Positions 8,983 to 18,345 of a stretch of 44,812 nt of DNA are shown here, in pieces (position 1 is the stretch's first letter; each line of letters begins with the position of its first letter). A program made the position numbers and the translations under genes. A model generated the notes under the pieces. The model was given only the letters and a program-made list of their open reading frames with translations. It was not told the origin of the DNA and made no database searches. The stretch comes from Methanosphaera stadtmanae (lineage in GTDB: Archaea; Methanobacteriota; Methanobacteria; Methanobacteriales; Methanobacteriaceae), in assembly GCA_015062805.1 (NCBI GenBank), contig SUTQ01000020.1, positions 1 through 44,812 of the forward strand, given 5' to 3'.

Positions 8983-9390
8983 TTGGCTCGTAAGATATTT
9001 AAATTTAGAGGATATACACTTGAAGAACTTCAAGCAATGTCCTTAGAAGAAGTAATAGAATTATTACCTTCAAGACAAAGAAGATCTCTCAAAAGAGGAT
9101 TTTTACCAAGACAAGAAAAAGTTCTTGCTAAAATGGAAAAAGTTGACATTGAAAACAATAATGGAAGACCAGAAGTTATCAAAACACATTGTCGTGATAT
9201 GATTGTACTTCCTAACATGGTAGGATACACTTTTGGTATCTACAATGGTAGAGAATTTGTAGAAGTAACAATAAAACCAGAAATGATTGGATGCTACTTC
9301 GGTGAATTCGCACAAACACGTAGTAGAGTACAACACGGAGACCCTGGTATGGGTGCTACAAGATCATCAATGTTTGTACCACTTAAATAG
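8983..9390 (+). CDS. rps19: 30S ribosomal protein S19 (uS19)
   Basis: A 135-residue uS19 starting at TTG with a strong GGAGG at 8971-8975. The conserved segment is [19 protein letters not shown], followed by [15 protein letters not shown] and the archaeal end YFGEFAQTR...[12 protein letters not shown]. It binds the 16S rRNA head with uS13, whose gene lies in the second ribosomal run. The TTG start is supported by spacing and by the family N-terminus ([15 protein letters not shown]). Confidence 0.96.
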   Translation: MARKIFKFRGYTLEELQAMSLEEVIELLPSRQRRSLKRGFLPRQEKVLAKMEKVDIENNNGRPEVIKTHCRDMIVLPNMVGYTFGIYNGREFVEVTIKPEMIGCYFGEFAQTRSRVQHGDPGMGATRSSMFVPLK

Positions 9391-9405
9391 ATAGGAGAAA
9401 TTTAT

Positions 9406-9870
9406 ATGGCAAAGAAAAATACTTACTCATATCAAGCTAAACCAGATGAAAAAATTGCTAAAGCATCAGGTCACAGTTTAAAAATTTCTCCAAAACATTC
9501 CGTGGAAATTTGTAGAACTATTCGTAACATGTACTTAGAAGATGCTAAAGCATTTTTAGAAGATGTTATTGAGAAAAAAACAGTAGTACCTTTCAAAAGA
9601 CACAACAAAAAAGTTGGTCACAGAAGTGATTTAAAAGGTTGGCCATCTGGTAGATATCCAGTTAAAGCAGCAGCAGCTATATTAAAAGTATTAGAAAATG
9701 CTGAAGCAAATGCAGAAAACGAAGAATTAGATGTAGAAAACCTTAAATTAGTTCATGCATCAGCTAACAGAGGGGTTATCATAAGAGGTTGGACTCCAAG
9801 AGCATTTGGTAGAGCTAGCCCTTCAAATACACCTACAACACATATTCAAATCGTATTGGGGGAGGCCTAA
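9406..9870 (+). CDS. rpl22: 50S ribosomal protein L22 (uL22)
   Basis: A 154-residue archaeal uL22. It has [12 protein letters not shown] and [12 protein letters not shown] in the first half, and the beta-hairpin that lines the exit tunnel near [13 protein letters not shown]. It has an AGGAGAA ribosome binding site. The last codons (GGGGGAGG at 9858-9865) double as the ribosome binding site of rps3. Confidence 0.97.
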   Translation: MAKKNTYSYQAKPDEKIAKASGHSLKISPKHSVEICRTIRNMYLEDAKAFLEDVIEKKTVVPFKRHNKKVGHRSDLKGWPSGRYPVKAAAAILKVLENAEANAENEELDVENLKLVHASANRGVIIRGWTPRAFGRASPSNTPTTHIQIVLGEA

Positions 9871-9876
9871 GTACAA

Positions 9877-10830
9877 ATGATTGAAAAAGATTTCGTTAAA
9901 GAAGGATTAAGAAGAACACGTATTGATGAATATCTTGAAACCAAACTCGAAAGAGCAGGTTACGGTGGAATGGATATTCAAGTTACACCTGTTGGAACAA
10001 TGGTTATTGTTTATGCTGAAAAACCGGGTATGGTTATCGGTAGAGGTGGAAAAACTGTTAGATCAATTACCAAAACTCTTCAAAACAACTTTGATTTAGA
10101 AAACCCACAAGTTGAAGTTAAAGAAGTAAAAGTTCCAGAATTAAACCCAAGAATCATGGCACACAAATGTGTATCTATGTTACAAAGAGGAATGCAATTC
10201 CGTAGAGTAGCATATGCAAACATTAGAAGAATCATGAATGCTGGAGCTCAAGGTGTAGAAATTACAATTTCTGGTAAAATAAGAGGATCAAGATCCGCTT
10301 GTGCAAAATTCCACGATGGATATATTAAAAAATGTGGAGAACCTTCAATTAAACACGTTAAAGAAGGATTTGCTACAGTTACTTTAAAACCTGGTGTACT
10401 TGGAATTTACGTTAGAATCATGCCTCCTGAAGTAATTTTACCTGATAATGTTGAAATTAGTGAACCTGAAACAGTAGATGTACTTGCAGAAGAAACTCCT
10501 GTAGTAGAAGAAGTACCTGAAACTGAAATTCAAGAAGAAATCACTGGTGAAGACATTTTAGAACAACTTTCAGAAGAAGCTGAAGTTGAAGAAATTACCG
10601 AAGATGACATTGAAGAAACAAATTTAGAAGCAAAAATTAAAAAATTTGAAGAAAATGTTATTCCTAAATTAAAAGAAGATATTGAAAAAATTTCTGAAGA
10701 AGAACACAAAATACTCAATATCATTCGTGAAAAAGATGATGTATCCTTTATGGATTCCGAAAGTTTTTCAAAATTAAAAGAAAAAGTTGAAAGTATTCAT
10801 CTTAAATTAAAAAAATCTGAAGATTTATAG
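9877..10830 (+). CDS. rps3: 30S ribosomal protein S3 (uS3) with long acidic C-terminal extension
   Basis: A 317-residue uS3. Residues about 1-186 are the standard protein: the KH domain with the GxxG loop VIGRGGKT (53-60), then the C-terminal uS3 domain ending GIYVRIMPPEVILP. From about 191 to 317 it carries an extension: first very acidic (195-250, rich in Glu), then a charged helical part with a probable coiled coil (251-317). Other archaeal uS3 proteins have shorter tails. The extension is in frame with normal codon use and ends 43 bases before rpl29, so it is not an obvious misassembly. Its role is unknown; the tail would project from the 40S-like head near mRNA entry. Confidence 0.95.
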   Translation: MIEKDFVKEGLRRTRIDEYLETKLERAGYGGMDIQVTPVGTMVIVYAEKPGMVIGRGGKTVRSITKTLQNNFDLENPQVEVKEVKVPELNPRIMAHKCVSMLQRGMQFRRVAYANIRRIMNAGAQGVEITISGKIRGSRSACAKFHDGYIKKCGEPSIKHVKEGFATVTLKPGVLGIYVRIMPPEVILPDNVEISEPETVDVLAEETPVVEEVPETEIQEEITGEDILEQLSEEAEVEEITEDDIEETNLEAKIKKFEENVIPKLKEDIEKISEEEHKILNIIREKDDVSFMDSESFSKLKEKVESIHLKLKKSEDL

Positions 10831-10873
10831 AACTGGAAGGCATTAAACTTTAAAAGAATAACGAGGAATCACT

Positions 10874-11080
10874 ATGGTTATTTTAAGAAGTAAAGAAATC
10901 AGGGAATTAAGTCCATCTGACATGCAAGCTAAACTTAACGAACTTCATGCTGAGTATGATACATTAGTTGGTAAAGGTGCAGTAGCTGGAGTAGATAACC
11001 CTGGAAAAATTAGAGAAACTAGAAGAACTATTGCCCGTGTTCTTACTATAATGAATGAAAATAAACAACAGGGAGAATAA
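10874..11080 (+). CDS. rpl29: 50S ribosomal protein L29 (uL29)
   Basis: A 68-residue uL29 with two long helices. It shows [24 protein letters not shown] and the conserved [26 protein letters not shown] ribosome binding site lies at 10863-10866. It sits near the tunnel exit beside uL23. Confidence 0.95.
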   Translation: MVILRSKEIRELSPSDMQAKLNELHAEYDTLVGKGAVAGVDNPGKIRETRRTIARVLTIMNENKQQGE

Positions 11081-11088
11081 GAATAGAG

Positions 11089-11394
11089 ATGAAAATCTGT
11101 GAAATATGCGGTCTTCCAGAAGATCTATGTGTATGTGAAGAAATTGCACGTGAAGTACAAAAAGTTAAAGTATATACAGTACGTCGTAGATTCGGTAAAC
11201 TCATGACTATAGTTGAAGGTATTGATGAACACGATATTGATATACGTGAATTAACAAAGACTCTTAAGTCTAAATGTGCTTGTGGTGGAACTGCTAAGAA
11301 AGGTCAAATTGAATTACAAGGAGATCACAAACGTAAAGTTAAAGAAGTATTAGCAGGTATGGGTTTCTCATCAGATACGATAGAAATAAAATAG
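11089..11394 (+). CDS. sui1: Translation initiation factor aIF1 (SUI1)
   Basis: A 101-residue archaeal aIF1, which helps the small subunit discriminate start codons. The N-terminus has four cysteines (C4, C7, C14, C16 in [15 protein letters not shown]), the expected zinc-binding arm. The SUI1 domain follows, with [19 protein letters not shown], then [18 protein letters not shown] and the C-terminal helix. Placement between rpl29 and the RNase P subunit gene is the normal archaeal order. The stop codon lies inside a 12-bp palindrome (11392-11403). Confidence 0.95.
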   Translation: MKICEICGLPEDLCVCEEIAREVQKVKVYTVRRRFGKLMTIVEGIDEHDIDIRELTKTLKSKCACGGTAKKGQIELQGDHKRKVKEVLAGMGFSSDTIEIK

Positions 11395-11444
11395 ATTAAT
11401 CTAGAAGATTCAGATGAAATTTCAATATTACTTAGAATATTGAA
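11392..11444 (+). repeat. Palindrome and hairpin in the sui1-rnp1 gap
   Basis: The 84-bp gap begins with the perfect palindrome TAGATTAATCTA (11392-11403, overlapping the sui1 stop), followed by a perfect 9-bp stem TTCAATATT / AATATTGAA with loop ACTTAG (11421-11444). In RNA this would be a stable hairpin for such A+T-rich DNA. It may mark a processing or regulatory site. Confidence 0.5.
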
Positions 11445-11478
11445 CAGGGAATAAAAATTCATTATGTGAAGTTTTATT

Positions 11479-11760
11479 ATGATAACTCCACAAAACGTAT
11501 TTCGACACGAATTCATAGGATTATCTGTTGAAGTTATAGACAGTAATCATGAAGGATTGATAGGAATACACGGAATAATTATTGACGAAACTCGTAATAC
11601 TATTAAACTAGATACGGGTAACGAAGAGAAAATTATCCCAAAGGCAAATGTAACATTATTGTTTACATTACCTACTGGTGATAAAGTTTCAATTGATGGA
11701 AAAGTTATTTTAGCCCGCCCTGAAGACCGGATAAAAAAGAAATTTAAAAAAATTAGGTGA
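11479..11760 (+). CDS. rnp1: Ribonuclease P protein component 1 (Rpp29/Pop4)
   Basis: A 93-residue Rpp29 homologue, an archaeal RNase P protein that pairs with Rpp21 and aids 5' tRNA maturation. It has the Sm-like barrel pattern: [38 protein letters not shown], and a basic tail ([12 protein letters not shown]). The position between sui1 and rps17 is the standard archaeal one. There is only a GTG AAG-type weak ribosome binding site; the start at ATG 11479 fits the family. Confidence 0.94.
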   Translation: MITPQNVFRHEFIGLSVEVIDSNHEGLIGIHGIIIDETRNTIKLDTGNEEKIIPKANVTLLFTLPTGDKVSIDGKVILARPEDRIKKKFKKIR

Positions 11761-11764
11761 AAAT

Positions 11765-12085
11765 ATGGTAGGCATTAATGTTAAACAACCAGAAAACGAA
11801 TGTCATGATCCTAACTGTCCATTTCACGGTGAACTCTCTGTAAGAGGTCAAATTATAGAAGGAACAGTTACTAGTGATAAGGCAGATCGTACAATTACTG
11901 TAGAAAGAAGTTTCTATAAGTTTATTAAAAAATTCGAAAGATACGAAAAAAGAAATTCAAAAATACAAGCACACAAACCAGATTGTATGGATGTAAAAGT
12001 AGGGGATTCTGTTAAAATCGCAGAATGCAGACAATTAAGTAAAACTAAACACTTTGTGCTAGTAGAAGTTAAAGAAGGAGAATAG
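11765..12085 (+). CDS. rps17: 30S ribosomal protein S17 (uS17)
   Basis: A 106-residue uS17 with OB fold. The N-terminal [11 protein letters not shown] is the archaeal Cys/His motif. The [19 protein letters not shown] and [20 protein letters not shown] segments are conserved. It follows rnp1 by four bases, with the AGGTGA at the rnp1 end as ribosome binding site. Confidence 0.96.
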   Translation: MVGINVKQPENECHDPNCPFHGELSVRGQIIEGTVTSDKADRTITVERSFYKFIKKFERYEKRNSKIQAHKPDCMDVKVGDSVKIAECRQLSKTKHFVLVEVKEGE

Positions 12086-12090
12086 ATAAA

Positions 12091-12489
12091 ATGAAAGCTA
12101 TAACATCAAAAGTCTCCAAATCACTTCCTATCGGTGCTAGACTTAAATGTGTAGATAATACCGGAGCACGTGAAGTTGAAATAATTTCTGTAAAAGGATT
12201 TAAAGGAGTTAGAAGAAGACTTGCAACAGCAGGTGTAGGTGACATGGTAGTTATTTCCGTTAAAAAAGGAACAGCTGACATGAGAAGAGAAGTTACAACA
12301 GCAGTTGTAGTTCGCCAGAAAAAAGAATACAGACGTGCAGATGGTCTCAGAGTTAAATTTGAAGATAACGCAGCTGTAATAATAACTGAAGATGGTGTAC
12401 TTAAAGGTTCAGAAATCAGAGGTCCTATAGCAAAAGAAGCTGCAGATCTTTGGCCTGCAATTGGTAGTGCTGCAAGTATAATAGTATAA
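12091..12489 (+). CDS. rpl14: 50S ribosomal protein L14 (uL14)
   Basis: A 132-residue uL14 at the subunit interface. It has [22 protein letters not shown] and, near the C-terminus, [23 protein letters not shown]. Ribosome binding site GAAGGAGAA overlaps the end of rps17. Confidence 0.97.
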   Translation: MKAITSKVSKSLPIGARLKCVDNTGAREVEIISVKGFKGVRRRLATAGVGDMVVISVKKGTADMRREVTTAVVVRQKKEYRRADGLRVKFEDNAAVIITEDGVLKGSEIRGPIAKEAADLWPAIGSAASIIV

Positions 12490-12499
12490 GGGTGAAAAT

Positions 12500-12853
12500 A
12501 TGTCAAAACAACCAAGAAAACAACGTAAAGCTTTATATACAGCTCCACTACATAAACGTCACAATTCAATGAGCGTACATCTTTCTGATGATTTAAGAAA
12601 AGAATTCAACAGAAGATCTTTCCCAGTAAGAAAAGGGGACGAAGTTGAAATAGTACGTGGTGACTTTAAAGGAACTGAAGGAAAAGTTGAAGGTGTAGAT
12701 CTTAAAAATTACCGTGTACTTGTTGATGGTGCATCCAGTCAAAAACAAGACGGTTCAAAATTATACCAACCAATTCACCCATCAAACTTAGTTATTACAG
12801 ATATTTATTTAGATGACGAAAGAAGAAACAGTGCATTAAATAGGAAGGTATAA
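12500..12853 (+). CDS. rpl24: 50S ribosomal protein L24 (uL24)
   Basis: A 117-residue archaeal uL24. The KOW motif is in VRKGDEVEIVRGDFKGTEGKV, and the archaeal N-terminal extension is basic (SKQPRKQRKALYTAPLHKR). It is an assembly initiator for the large subunit. AGGGTGA precedes the ATG; two bases separate it from rps4e. Confidence 0.96.
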   Translation: MSKQPRKQRKALYTAPLHKRHNSMSVHLSDDLRKEFNRRSFPVRKGDEVEIVRGDFKGTEGKVEGVDLKNYRVLVDGASSQKQDGSKLYQPIHPSNLVITDIYLDDERRNSALNRKV

Positions 12854-12855
12854 TC

Positions 12856-13584
12856 ATGGCAAATATGGGATCAAGAAAACACTTAAAAAGATTTAAAGCA
12901 CCTAAAATGTGGCCTATCCATAAAAAAGAAGAAACATGGACCACTAAATCAAGTGCAGGACCACATGCTTTAGATAAATCATTACCTTTAGTAATGATAT
13001 TAAGAGATATTTTAGGCTTAGCTGCAAATTCACGTGAAGCAAAAATTATCTTAAACAATGGTGATGTATTAGTTGATGGAACACCAAGAAAAGACCACAG
13101 ATTCCCTGTAGGTTTCATGGATGTTGTTTCAATACCAAAAATCAACAAACACTACCGTTTAATACCTGACCACAAAGGAAGATTAGTACTCAATGAAATT
13201 GATGAAAAAGATGCTACTTTCAAATTAGTAAGTATTGAAAACAAAACCACAATTAAAGGTGGAAAAACTCAATTAAACTTACATGATGGTAGAAACGTAA
13301 TCCTTGAAGAAGACGATTACAAAACAAGTGATGTGTTATTATTAAACATACCTGAACAAAAAATATCAGACTCAATTAAATTTGAAGTTGGTTCATTAGC
13401 ATTAATTACTGCTGGTAAACACACTGGTGAATTAGGTAAAATTGATGAAATTAACGTCACACAATCATCAAAATCAAACACTGTATTAATTGAAACAAAA
13501 GAAGGTTCATTCTTAACCTTAGCAAAATATGTATTTGTTGTAGGTACAGATAAACCAGTCATATCATTATTAGGAGATGACTAA
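12856..13584 (+). CDS. rps4e: 30S ribosomal protein S4e (eS4)
   Basis: A 242-residue eS4, found only in archaea and eukaryotes. The N-terminal part is [21 protein letters not shown]. It has an S4-like RNA-binding motif ([20 protein letters not shown]) and a C-terminal KOW-like domain ([14 protein letters not shown]). AGGAAGG precedes the ATG. Confidence 0.97.
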   Translation: MANMGSRKHLKRFKAPKMWPIHKKEETWTTKSSAGPHALDKSLPLVMILRDILGLAANSREAKIILNNGDVLVDGTPRKDHRFPVGFMDVVSIPKINKHYRLIPDHKGRLVLNEIDEKDATFKLVSIENKTTIKGGKTQLNLHDGRNVILEEDDYKTSDVLLLNIPEQKISDSIKFEVGSLALITAGKHTGELGKIDEINVTQSSKSNTVLIETKEGSFLTLAKYVFVVGTDKPVISLLGDD

Positions 13585-13586
13585 TC

Positions 13587-14093
13587 ATGAATGTGATGGA
13601 AAAACCTTACATTGCAAAAGCAACAATCAACATTGGTGTTGGTGAAGGTGGAGAAAAATTAACAAGAGCAGAAGCATTAATAGAATCTCTTGTAGACCAA
13701 ACTCCTGTAAGAACATACTCAAAAGTAACAAACCCTGAATTCGGTATTCGTAAAAAACAACCAATTGCATGTAAAGTTACTTTAAGAGGAGAAAAAGCTG
13801 AAAAAATCATATCTATGGTATTAGCTGGATTAGAAAACAGAATTAAAGCTTCTCAATTTGATAAAGAAGGTAATGTATCCTTCGGTATCAGAGAACACAT
13901 TGATATTCCTGGCGTAAGATATGATCCTGATATTGGAATCTTTGGTATGGATGTTTCTGTAACTTTCCAAAAACCTGGTCACAGAATTAAAGAAAGAAGA
14001 ATCAGACCTAAAAAAATACCAAAAGCACAAAGAGTTACAAAAGAAGAATCAATGGAATTAATGAAAGAAAAATTCCAAGTTACTATCGAATAG
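13587..14093 (+). CDS. rpl5: 50S ribosomal protein L5 (uL5)
   Basis: A 168-residue uL5 binding 5S rRNA. It has [46 protein letters not shown] and [25 protein letters not shown] lies ten bases before the ATG. An internal ATG three codons later is also possible but further from the ribosome binding site. Confidence 0.97.
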   Translation: MNVMEKPYIAKATINIGVGEGGEKLTRAEALIESLVDQTPVRTYSKVTNPEFGIRKKQPIACKVTLRGEKAEKIISMVLAGLENRIKASQFDKEGNVSFGIREHIDIPGVRYDPDIGIFGMDVSVTFQKPGHRIKERRIRPKKIPKAQRVTKEESMELMKEKFQVTIE

Positions 14094-14106
14094 AAAGGTG
14101 ATTATT

Positions 14107-14250
14107 GTGCCAAGAAAATACGGAAAAGCAGCAAGAAAATGTAGTCGATGTGGAGATCACTCAGCAATAGTAAGAAGATACGGCTTAAATCTTTGTCGTC
14201 AATGCTTCAGAGAAATAGCTCCAAAAATCGGATTTAAAAAATACAACTAA
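14107..14250 (+). CDS. rps14: 30S ribosomal protein S14 (uS14, zinc type)
   Basis: A 47-residue zinc-binding uS14, starting at GTG with AAAGGTG just upstream. It begins [16 protein letters not shown] and ends IGFKKYN. The four zinc cysteines are C12, C15, C30 and C33 (CSRCG then CRQC). The order rpl5-rps14-rps8 is standard. It is short enough to be missed by ORF length filters. Confidence 0.96.
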   Translation: MPRKYGKAARKCSRCGDHSAIVRRYGLNLCRQCFREIAPKIGFKKYN

Positions 14251-14267
14251 ACAGGAGTGTTTATAGA

Positions 14268-14660
14268 ATGTCTCTTATGGACCCTCTTGCAGATGCTTTA
14301 ACAAACATTAGAAACAATGAGTTACAAGGAAATGCTACTGCAACAATCAGACCAGCATCAAAACTCATTGGTCATGTTTTAAGTGTAATGCAAAAGGAAA
14401 ATTATATCGGAAATTTTGAATTAGTAGATGACGGTAAAGCTGGAATATTCAATGTAGAATTAGTAGGTAACATCAACAAATGTGGTGTTATCAAACCTCG
14501 TCACGCTGTAAAAAACGATGAATTCGAAGATTTTGAGAAAAGATACTTACCAGCTAAAAACTTCGGTATTCTTATCGTAACTACACCTCAAGGTGTAATG
14601 ACCCATCATGAAGCTAAAGAAGCTGGAATTGGTGGAAGATTATTAGTTTATGTATATTAG
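14268..14660 (+). CDS. rps8: 30S ribosomal protein S8 (uS8)
   Basis: A 130-residue uS8 that binds the central domain of 16S rRNA. It has [14 protein letters not shown] at the N-terminus and the conserved end [40 protein letters not shown] precedes the ATG. Confidence 0.97.
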   Translation: MSLMDPLADALTNIRNNELQGNATATIRPASKLIGHVLSVMQKENYIGNFELVDDGKAGIFNVELVGNINKCGVIKPRHAVKNDEFEDFEKRYLPAKNFGILIVTTPQGVMTHHEAKEAGIGGRLLVYVY

Positions 14661-14668
14661 GTGAAAAA

Positions 14669-15229
14669 ATGGTTAAATTAGCAAATATAACAGAGATAAT
14701 CCCTGTTCCTGAAGATGTTACAGTAACAGTTGAAGCAAACAATGATGTTACTGTAAAAGGTAACGGTGGAGAAATTAAGAGAAACTTCAACCATAACAAT
14801 ATTACCGTAACAAAAGATGATGAAAATGTTACAGTCTTTGTAGCATTCCCAAACAAAAAAGATAAAGCTATGGTAGGAACTATTAAATCACACATTTCAA
14901 ACATGATTTATGGTGTAAAACATGGTTTTACTTACAAAATGAAAATCGTCTATGCTCACTTTCCAATGACTGTGAAAGTTCAAGGTAAAAAAATAACTAT
15001 CGACAACTTCCTTGGGGAAAGAAGTCCACGTGAAGCAAGAATTATTGGTGACGATGTAAAAGTTCAAGTTAAAGGTGATGATGTAATAATCACAGGTATT
15101 AACAAAGAACATGTAGGTCAGACAATGGCTAACATTGAACAAGCTACCAAAATTAAAAGACGCGATCCTCGTATATTCCAAGACGGTATTTATTTAGTGG
15201 ATAAAAGACAGGAAGAACTAGAAGAATAA
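14669..15229 (+). CDS. rpl6: 50S ribosomal protein L6 (uL6)
   Basis: A 186-residue uL6 near the sarcin-ricin loop. It has two alpha/beta repeats; HISNMIYGVKHGFTYKMKIVYAHFP and NFLGERSPREARI are diagnostic. AGGTGA at the rps8 end is the ribosome binding site. Confidence 0.97.
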   Translation: MVKLANITEIIPVPEDVTVTVEANNDVTVKGNGGEIKRNFNHNNITVTKDDENVTVFVAFPNKKDKAMVGTIKSHISNMIYGVKHGFTYKMKIVYAHFPMTVKVQGKKITIDNFLGERSPREARIIGDDVKVQVKGDDVIITGINKEHVGQTMANIEQATKIKRRDPRIFQDGIYLVDKRQEELEE

Positions 15230-15249
15230 ATTATTAAGAGGTAGTTATT

Positions 15250-15579
15250 ATGGCTAGAAAACCAACTTTCAAAAGACAAGAATATTGGAGATACAAAAAA
15301 CTTGGTGACAGTTACCGTAGACCTAGAGGTAAACTAAGTAAAAGACGACGATACCAAGCAAGAAAACCTGCAATGGCTAGAGTTGGATATAGATGTCCAA
15401 AAAATACTAGGGGATTACATCCTTCAGGTTTTAAAGATGTATTAGTAGAAAATGTTGAACAAATCAAAGCTTTAAATCCTGAAACTGATGCAGCAAGAAT
15501 TGCAGCAACAGTAGGAAAAAGAAAAAGACAGTTAATTGTAGCAATAGCTAAAGAAAACGGGGTAAAACTATTAAATTAA
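15250..15579 (+). CDS. rpl32e: 50S ribosomal protein L32e (eL32)
   Basis: A 109-residue eL32. It shows FKRQEYWRYKKLGDSYRRPRG and VGYRCPKNTRGLHPSGF. It is on the short side because the N-terminal extension seen in many archaeal eL32 proteins is absent. AAGAGG precedes the ATG. Its stop codon is followed by a long inverted repeat before rpl19e. Confidence 0.95.
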   Translation: MARKPTFKRQEYWRYKKLGDSYRRPRGKLSKRRRYQARKPAMARVGYRCPKNTRGLHPSGFKDVLVENVEQIKALNPETDAARIAATVGKRKRQLIVAIAKENGVKLLN

Positions 15580-15633
15580 GATTAAAGCAATAGTAATGAT
15601 TCATTTTTGAATACATTATGATTAAATCTTAAT
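15575..15633 (+). repeat. Two-part hairpin in the rpl32e-rpl19e gap
   Basis: Outer arms ATTAAGATT (15575-15583) and AATCTTAAT (15625-15633) are perfect. Between them is a 10-bp stem TAATGATTCA / TGAAT-A-CATTA with loop TTTT and a single bulged A (15594-15618). The whole structure fills most of the 81-bp gap. Confidence 0.55.
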
Positions 15634-15660
15634 AGTTATTTTATTTATAGGAGGATTTTC

Positions 15661-16119
15661 ATGAATCTTACCACACAGAAAAAATTAGCTGCAAAAATAC
15701 TTAAGGTAGGAGTTAACAGGGTTTGGATAGATCCAGAACATATGGAAGAAGTATCCAGAGCAATCACAAGAAACAGTATTAAAGCTTTGATTAATGACGG
15801 AGTTATTAAAGCTAAACCTGTTAATGGTATAAGCAGTTACAGAGCAAAACATAATGCTGAACAAAAGAAAAAAGGTAGAAGACGAGGCCATGGTAGTATC
15901 AAAGGGGCTAAAAGAGCAAGAACTCCTAAGAAAGAAGCATGGATGAGTACCATTCGTTCTTTAAGAGTTGTTCTCAAAGACATGCGTGCTAACGATGAAA
16001 TCGATAGAACAACATACCGTAAATTATACAATATGGCAAAAGGTGGAGCATTTAGAAGTAAATCTTACATGAAAACTTATGCAAAAGACCACGGAATGCT
16101 TAAACAAACGGGGGAATAG
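15661..16119 (+). CDS. rpl19e: 50S ribosomal protein L19e (eL19)
   Basis: A 152-residue eL19, archaeal/eukaryotic only, with a long basic helix bridging subunits. It has TTQKKLAAKILKVGVNRVWIDP and the basic linker KKKGRRRGHGSIKGAKRART. A strong ATAGGAGGA lies about eight bases before the ATG. Confidence 0.97.
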   Translation: MNLTTQKKLAAKILKVGVNRVWIDPEHMEEVSRAITRNSIKALINDGVIKAKPVNGISSYRAKHNAEQKKKGRRRGHGSIKGAKRARTPKKEAWMSTIRSLRVVLKDMRANDEIDRTTYRKLYNMAKGGAFRSKSYMKTYAKDHGMLKQTGE

Positions 16120-16122
16120 ATT

Positions 16123-16704
16123 ATGGCACGTGGAGCAACATATAAAGTACAATTCAAAAGAAGAAGAGAAGGTAAAACTAATTACAATAAAAGATATAAA
16201 TTAGTTGACCTTGATAAAACTAGAATGGTTGTCAGAATTACCTCCAATCATACCATAGCCCAATTAGTTAAAATTGGAGAAAACGGGGACGAAACATTAG
16301 TTTCAGCAAGTTCAATTCAATTAAAAGAATTTGGTTGGTTAGGTAATGGTAAAAACACATCTGCAGCTTACTTAACTGGTTACTTATTCGGTAAAAGAGC
16401 AATTAGTGAAAACTATGATGAAACAATTTTAGATATCGGATTACAACCAGCAATCAGAGGTACTAAAATTTACGCAGTACTTAAAGGAGCTTTAGATGCA
16501 GGATTATACATACCTCATAATGAATCCATTTTACCTGATGATTCAAGAATCAGAGGGGAACACATTGCACAATATGCAGAAAACATGGATGAAGAAGAGA
16601 AAAATGCAAAATTCGCAAATTACATAAGATGTGGATTATCTCCTGAAGAAATACCAGATCATTTTGAAAGCGTTAAAAATAAAATAGATGAGGCAACACA
16701 ATGA
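16123..16704 (+). CDS. rpl18: 50S ribosomal protein L18 (uL18)
   Basis: A 193-residue archaeal uL18, a 5S rRNA binder. It begins [20 protein letters not shown], with GYLFGKRA and [26 protein letters not shown]. The stop overlaps the rps5 start in ATGA. Confidence 0.97.
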   Translation: MARGATYKVQFKRRREGKTNYNKRYKLVDLDKTRMVVRITSNHTIAQLVKIGENGDETLVSASSIQLKEFGWLGNGKNTSAAYLTGYLFGKRAISENYDETILDIGLQPAIRGTKIYAVLKGALDAGLYIPHNESILPDDSRIRGEHIAQYAENMDEEEKNAKFANYIRCGLSPEEIPDHFESVKNKIDEATQ

Positions 16705-17384
16705 GCAAAAGATCAAATAGATCAAACAACAAGAATTCTACTAACAAGTTCAATGTTGAAGCATGGGAACCAAAAACTGAACTTGGTAGAAAAGTTAAAG
16801 AAGGCGAAATAACTGATATTGATCAAATATTAGACAAAGGTCTTCCTATAATGGAATTAGAAATTGTTGACGCACTATTACCAGATCTTGAAGAAGAAGT
16901 TATGGATGTTAACCTTGTTCAAAGAATGCACAAATCTGGTAGAAAAGTTAACTTTAGAGTAATTGTAGCAGTAGGAAACAAAAACGGATATGTGGGATTA
17001 GGTCAAGGTAAATCACAAGAAGTTGGTCCTGCAATCAGAAAAGCTGTAGATGATGCAAAATACAACCTTATTAAAGTCCGAAGAGGCTGCGGTGACTGGG
17101 GTTGCGGTTGTGGAAGAAGACACACAGTACCTTACAAAGTTGAAGGTAAAATGAGTAGTGTAAAAGCAACACTTATACCAGCACCAGCAGGAGTAGGTCT
17201 TGCAATAGGAAATGTTGGAAAAACTATTCTTTCATTAGCAGGTATTGCTGATGTATGGAGTATGACCAGTGGTCAAACACAAACAACCATTAACTTTGCA
17301 GGTGCAGTATTTGATGCTCTTAAAGCATTATCTAGTGTAAAATCAAGTGAACAAGATCTTAAAGCTCTTGGAGTAATTGATTAA
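16701..17384 (+). CDS. rps5: 30S ribosomal protein S5 (uS5)
   Basis: A 227-residue archaeal uS5. The double-stranded RNA-binding part is near [20 protein letters not shown]; an insert with cysteines ([15 protein letters not shown]) is typical of archaea and eukaryotes, followed by [14 protein letters not shown]. It overlaps rpl18 by four bases, implying coupled translation. Confidence 0.97.
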   Translation: MSKRSNRSNNKNSTNKFNVEAWEPKTELGRKVKEGEITDIDQILDKGLPIMELEIVDALLPDLEEEVMDVNLVQRMHKSGRKVNFRVIVAVGNKNGYVGLGQGKSQEVGPAIRKAVDDAKYNLIKVRRGCGDWGCGCGRRHTVPYKVEGKMSSVKATLIPAPAGVGLAIGNVGKTILSLAGIADVWSMTSGQTQTTINFAGAVFDALKALSSVKSSEQDLKALGVID

Positions 17385-17398
17385 GTGAGGTTTTTATT

Positions 17399-17857
17399 AT
17401 GTATGCAGTTATAAGAATTCGTGGAAGAACTGGAATTAGAAAAAACATTGCAGATACACTTGATATGCTTAATCTTACAAGAATTAGTCATGTTGTAGTA
17501 ATTCCAGACACACCAAGTTACAAAGGAATGTTACAAAAAGCAAAAGATTACATTACATGGGGAGAAGTTTCCGAAGAAACTTTCAAAAAATTAGTTTCAG
17601 AAAGAGCAAGACTTCCTGGTAATAAAAGAGTTACTGATGAATACGTTAAAGAAAATACTGACTATGCTTCTGTAGATGACTTAGCAATAGCAATCCTTAA
17701 CGGTGAAACAACTCTTAAAGAATCTGGTTTAAAACCAATATTCCGTTTAGCACCTCCTAAAAAAGGTTACGAAAACACAAGAACACCTTTTACAGAAGGA
17801 GGTTCCCTTGGTTACAGATCTGAAAATATCAATGAATTACTTGAAAAAATGATTTAA
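17399..17857 (+). CDS. rpl30: 50S ribosomal protein L30 (uL30)
   Basis: A 152-residue archaeal uL30, longer than the bacterial form. It begins YAVIRIRGRTGIRKNIADTL and ends with the archaeal segment FRLAPPKKGYENTRTPFTEGG. GTGAGG precedes the ATG. Confidence 0.96.
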   Translation: MYAVIRIRGRTGIRKNIADTLDMLNLTRISHVVVIPDTPSYKGMLQKAKDYITWGEVSEETFKKLVSERARLPGNKRVTDEYVKENTDYASVDDLAIAILNGETTLKESGLKPIFRLAPPKKGYENTRTPFTEGGSLGYRSENINELLEKMI

Positions 17858-17874
17858 ATTTGTAGGTGTTATTA

Positions 17875-18312
17875 ATGATAAGAAAAACTAAAAAAATCAG
17901 AAAACTCCGAGGTTCAAGATCTGTAGGTGGAGGATGTACTAAAAAACGCCGAGGTGCAGGACACCGCGGAGGTCGTGGAAACGCAGGTTTAAACAAACAT
18001 CACAAAACTTGGATGGTTATTAACGATCCTAAACACTTTGGTAAATATGGTTTTTCACGTCCAACAAAAACTATACAACAATTCAAACCTATCAATCTAT
18101 TAGATATTGATAACAATATTGAAAAATATTTAGCTGATGAAGTAGCTGTAAAAGAAGATGGACAAATTGTCTTAGATGTAACTGATTTAGGTTACAACAA
18201 AGTATTAGCAAAAGGTTCATTATCAACTGCAATGGTTATTAAATCACCTAAATTCTCACAAAGTGCTATCGCTAAAATCGAAGAAGTAGGCGGAATAGCA
18301 GAAATTATATAA
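17875..18312 (+). CDS. rpl15: 50S ribosomal protein L15 (uL15)
   Basis: A 145-residue uL15. It starts MIRKTKKIRKLRGSRSVGG and has RGAGHRGGRGNAG. I choose ATG 17875 because AGGTG at 17864-17868 is well placed for it; the in-frame GTG at 17866 is part of that ribosome binding site. Confidence 0.96.
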   Translation: MIRKTKKIRKLRGSRSVGGGCTKKRRGAGHRGGRGNAGLNKHHKTWMVINDPKHFGKYGFSRPTKTIQQFKPINLLDIDNNIEKYLADEVAVKEDGQIVLDVTDLGYNKVLAKGSLSTAMVIKSPKFSQSAIAKIEEVGGIAEII

Positions 18313-18321
18313 ATAAATACA

Positions 18322-18345
18322 AAGGTATAAAGTAAATTATATCTT
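18322..18345 (+). repeat. Hairpin in the rpl15-secY gap
   Basis: AAGGTATAA (18322-18330) and TTATATCTT (18337-18345) form a 9-bp stem with one G-U pair and loop AGTAAA. It ends about five bases before the GGGAG ribosome binding site of secY, close enough to influence it. Confidence 0.4.
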
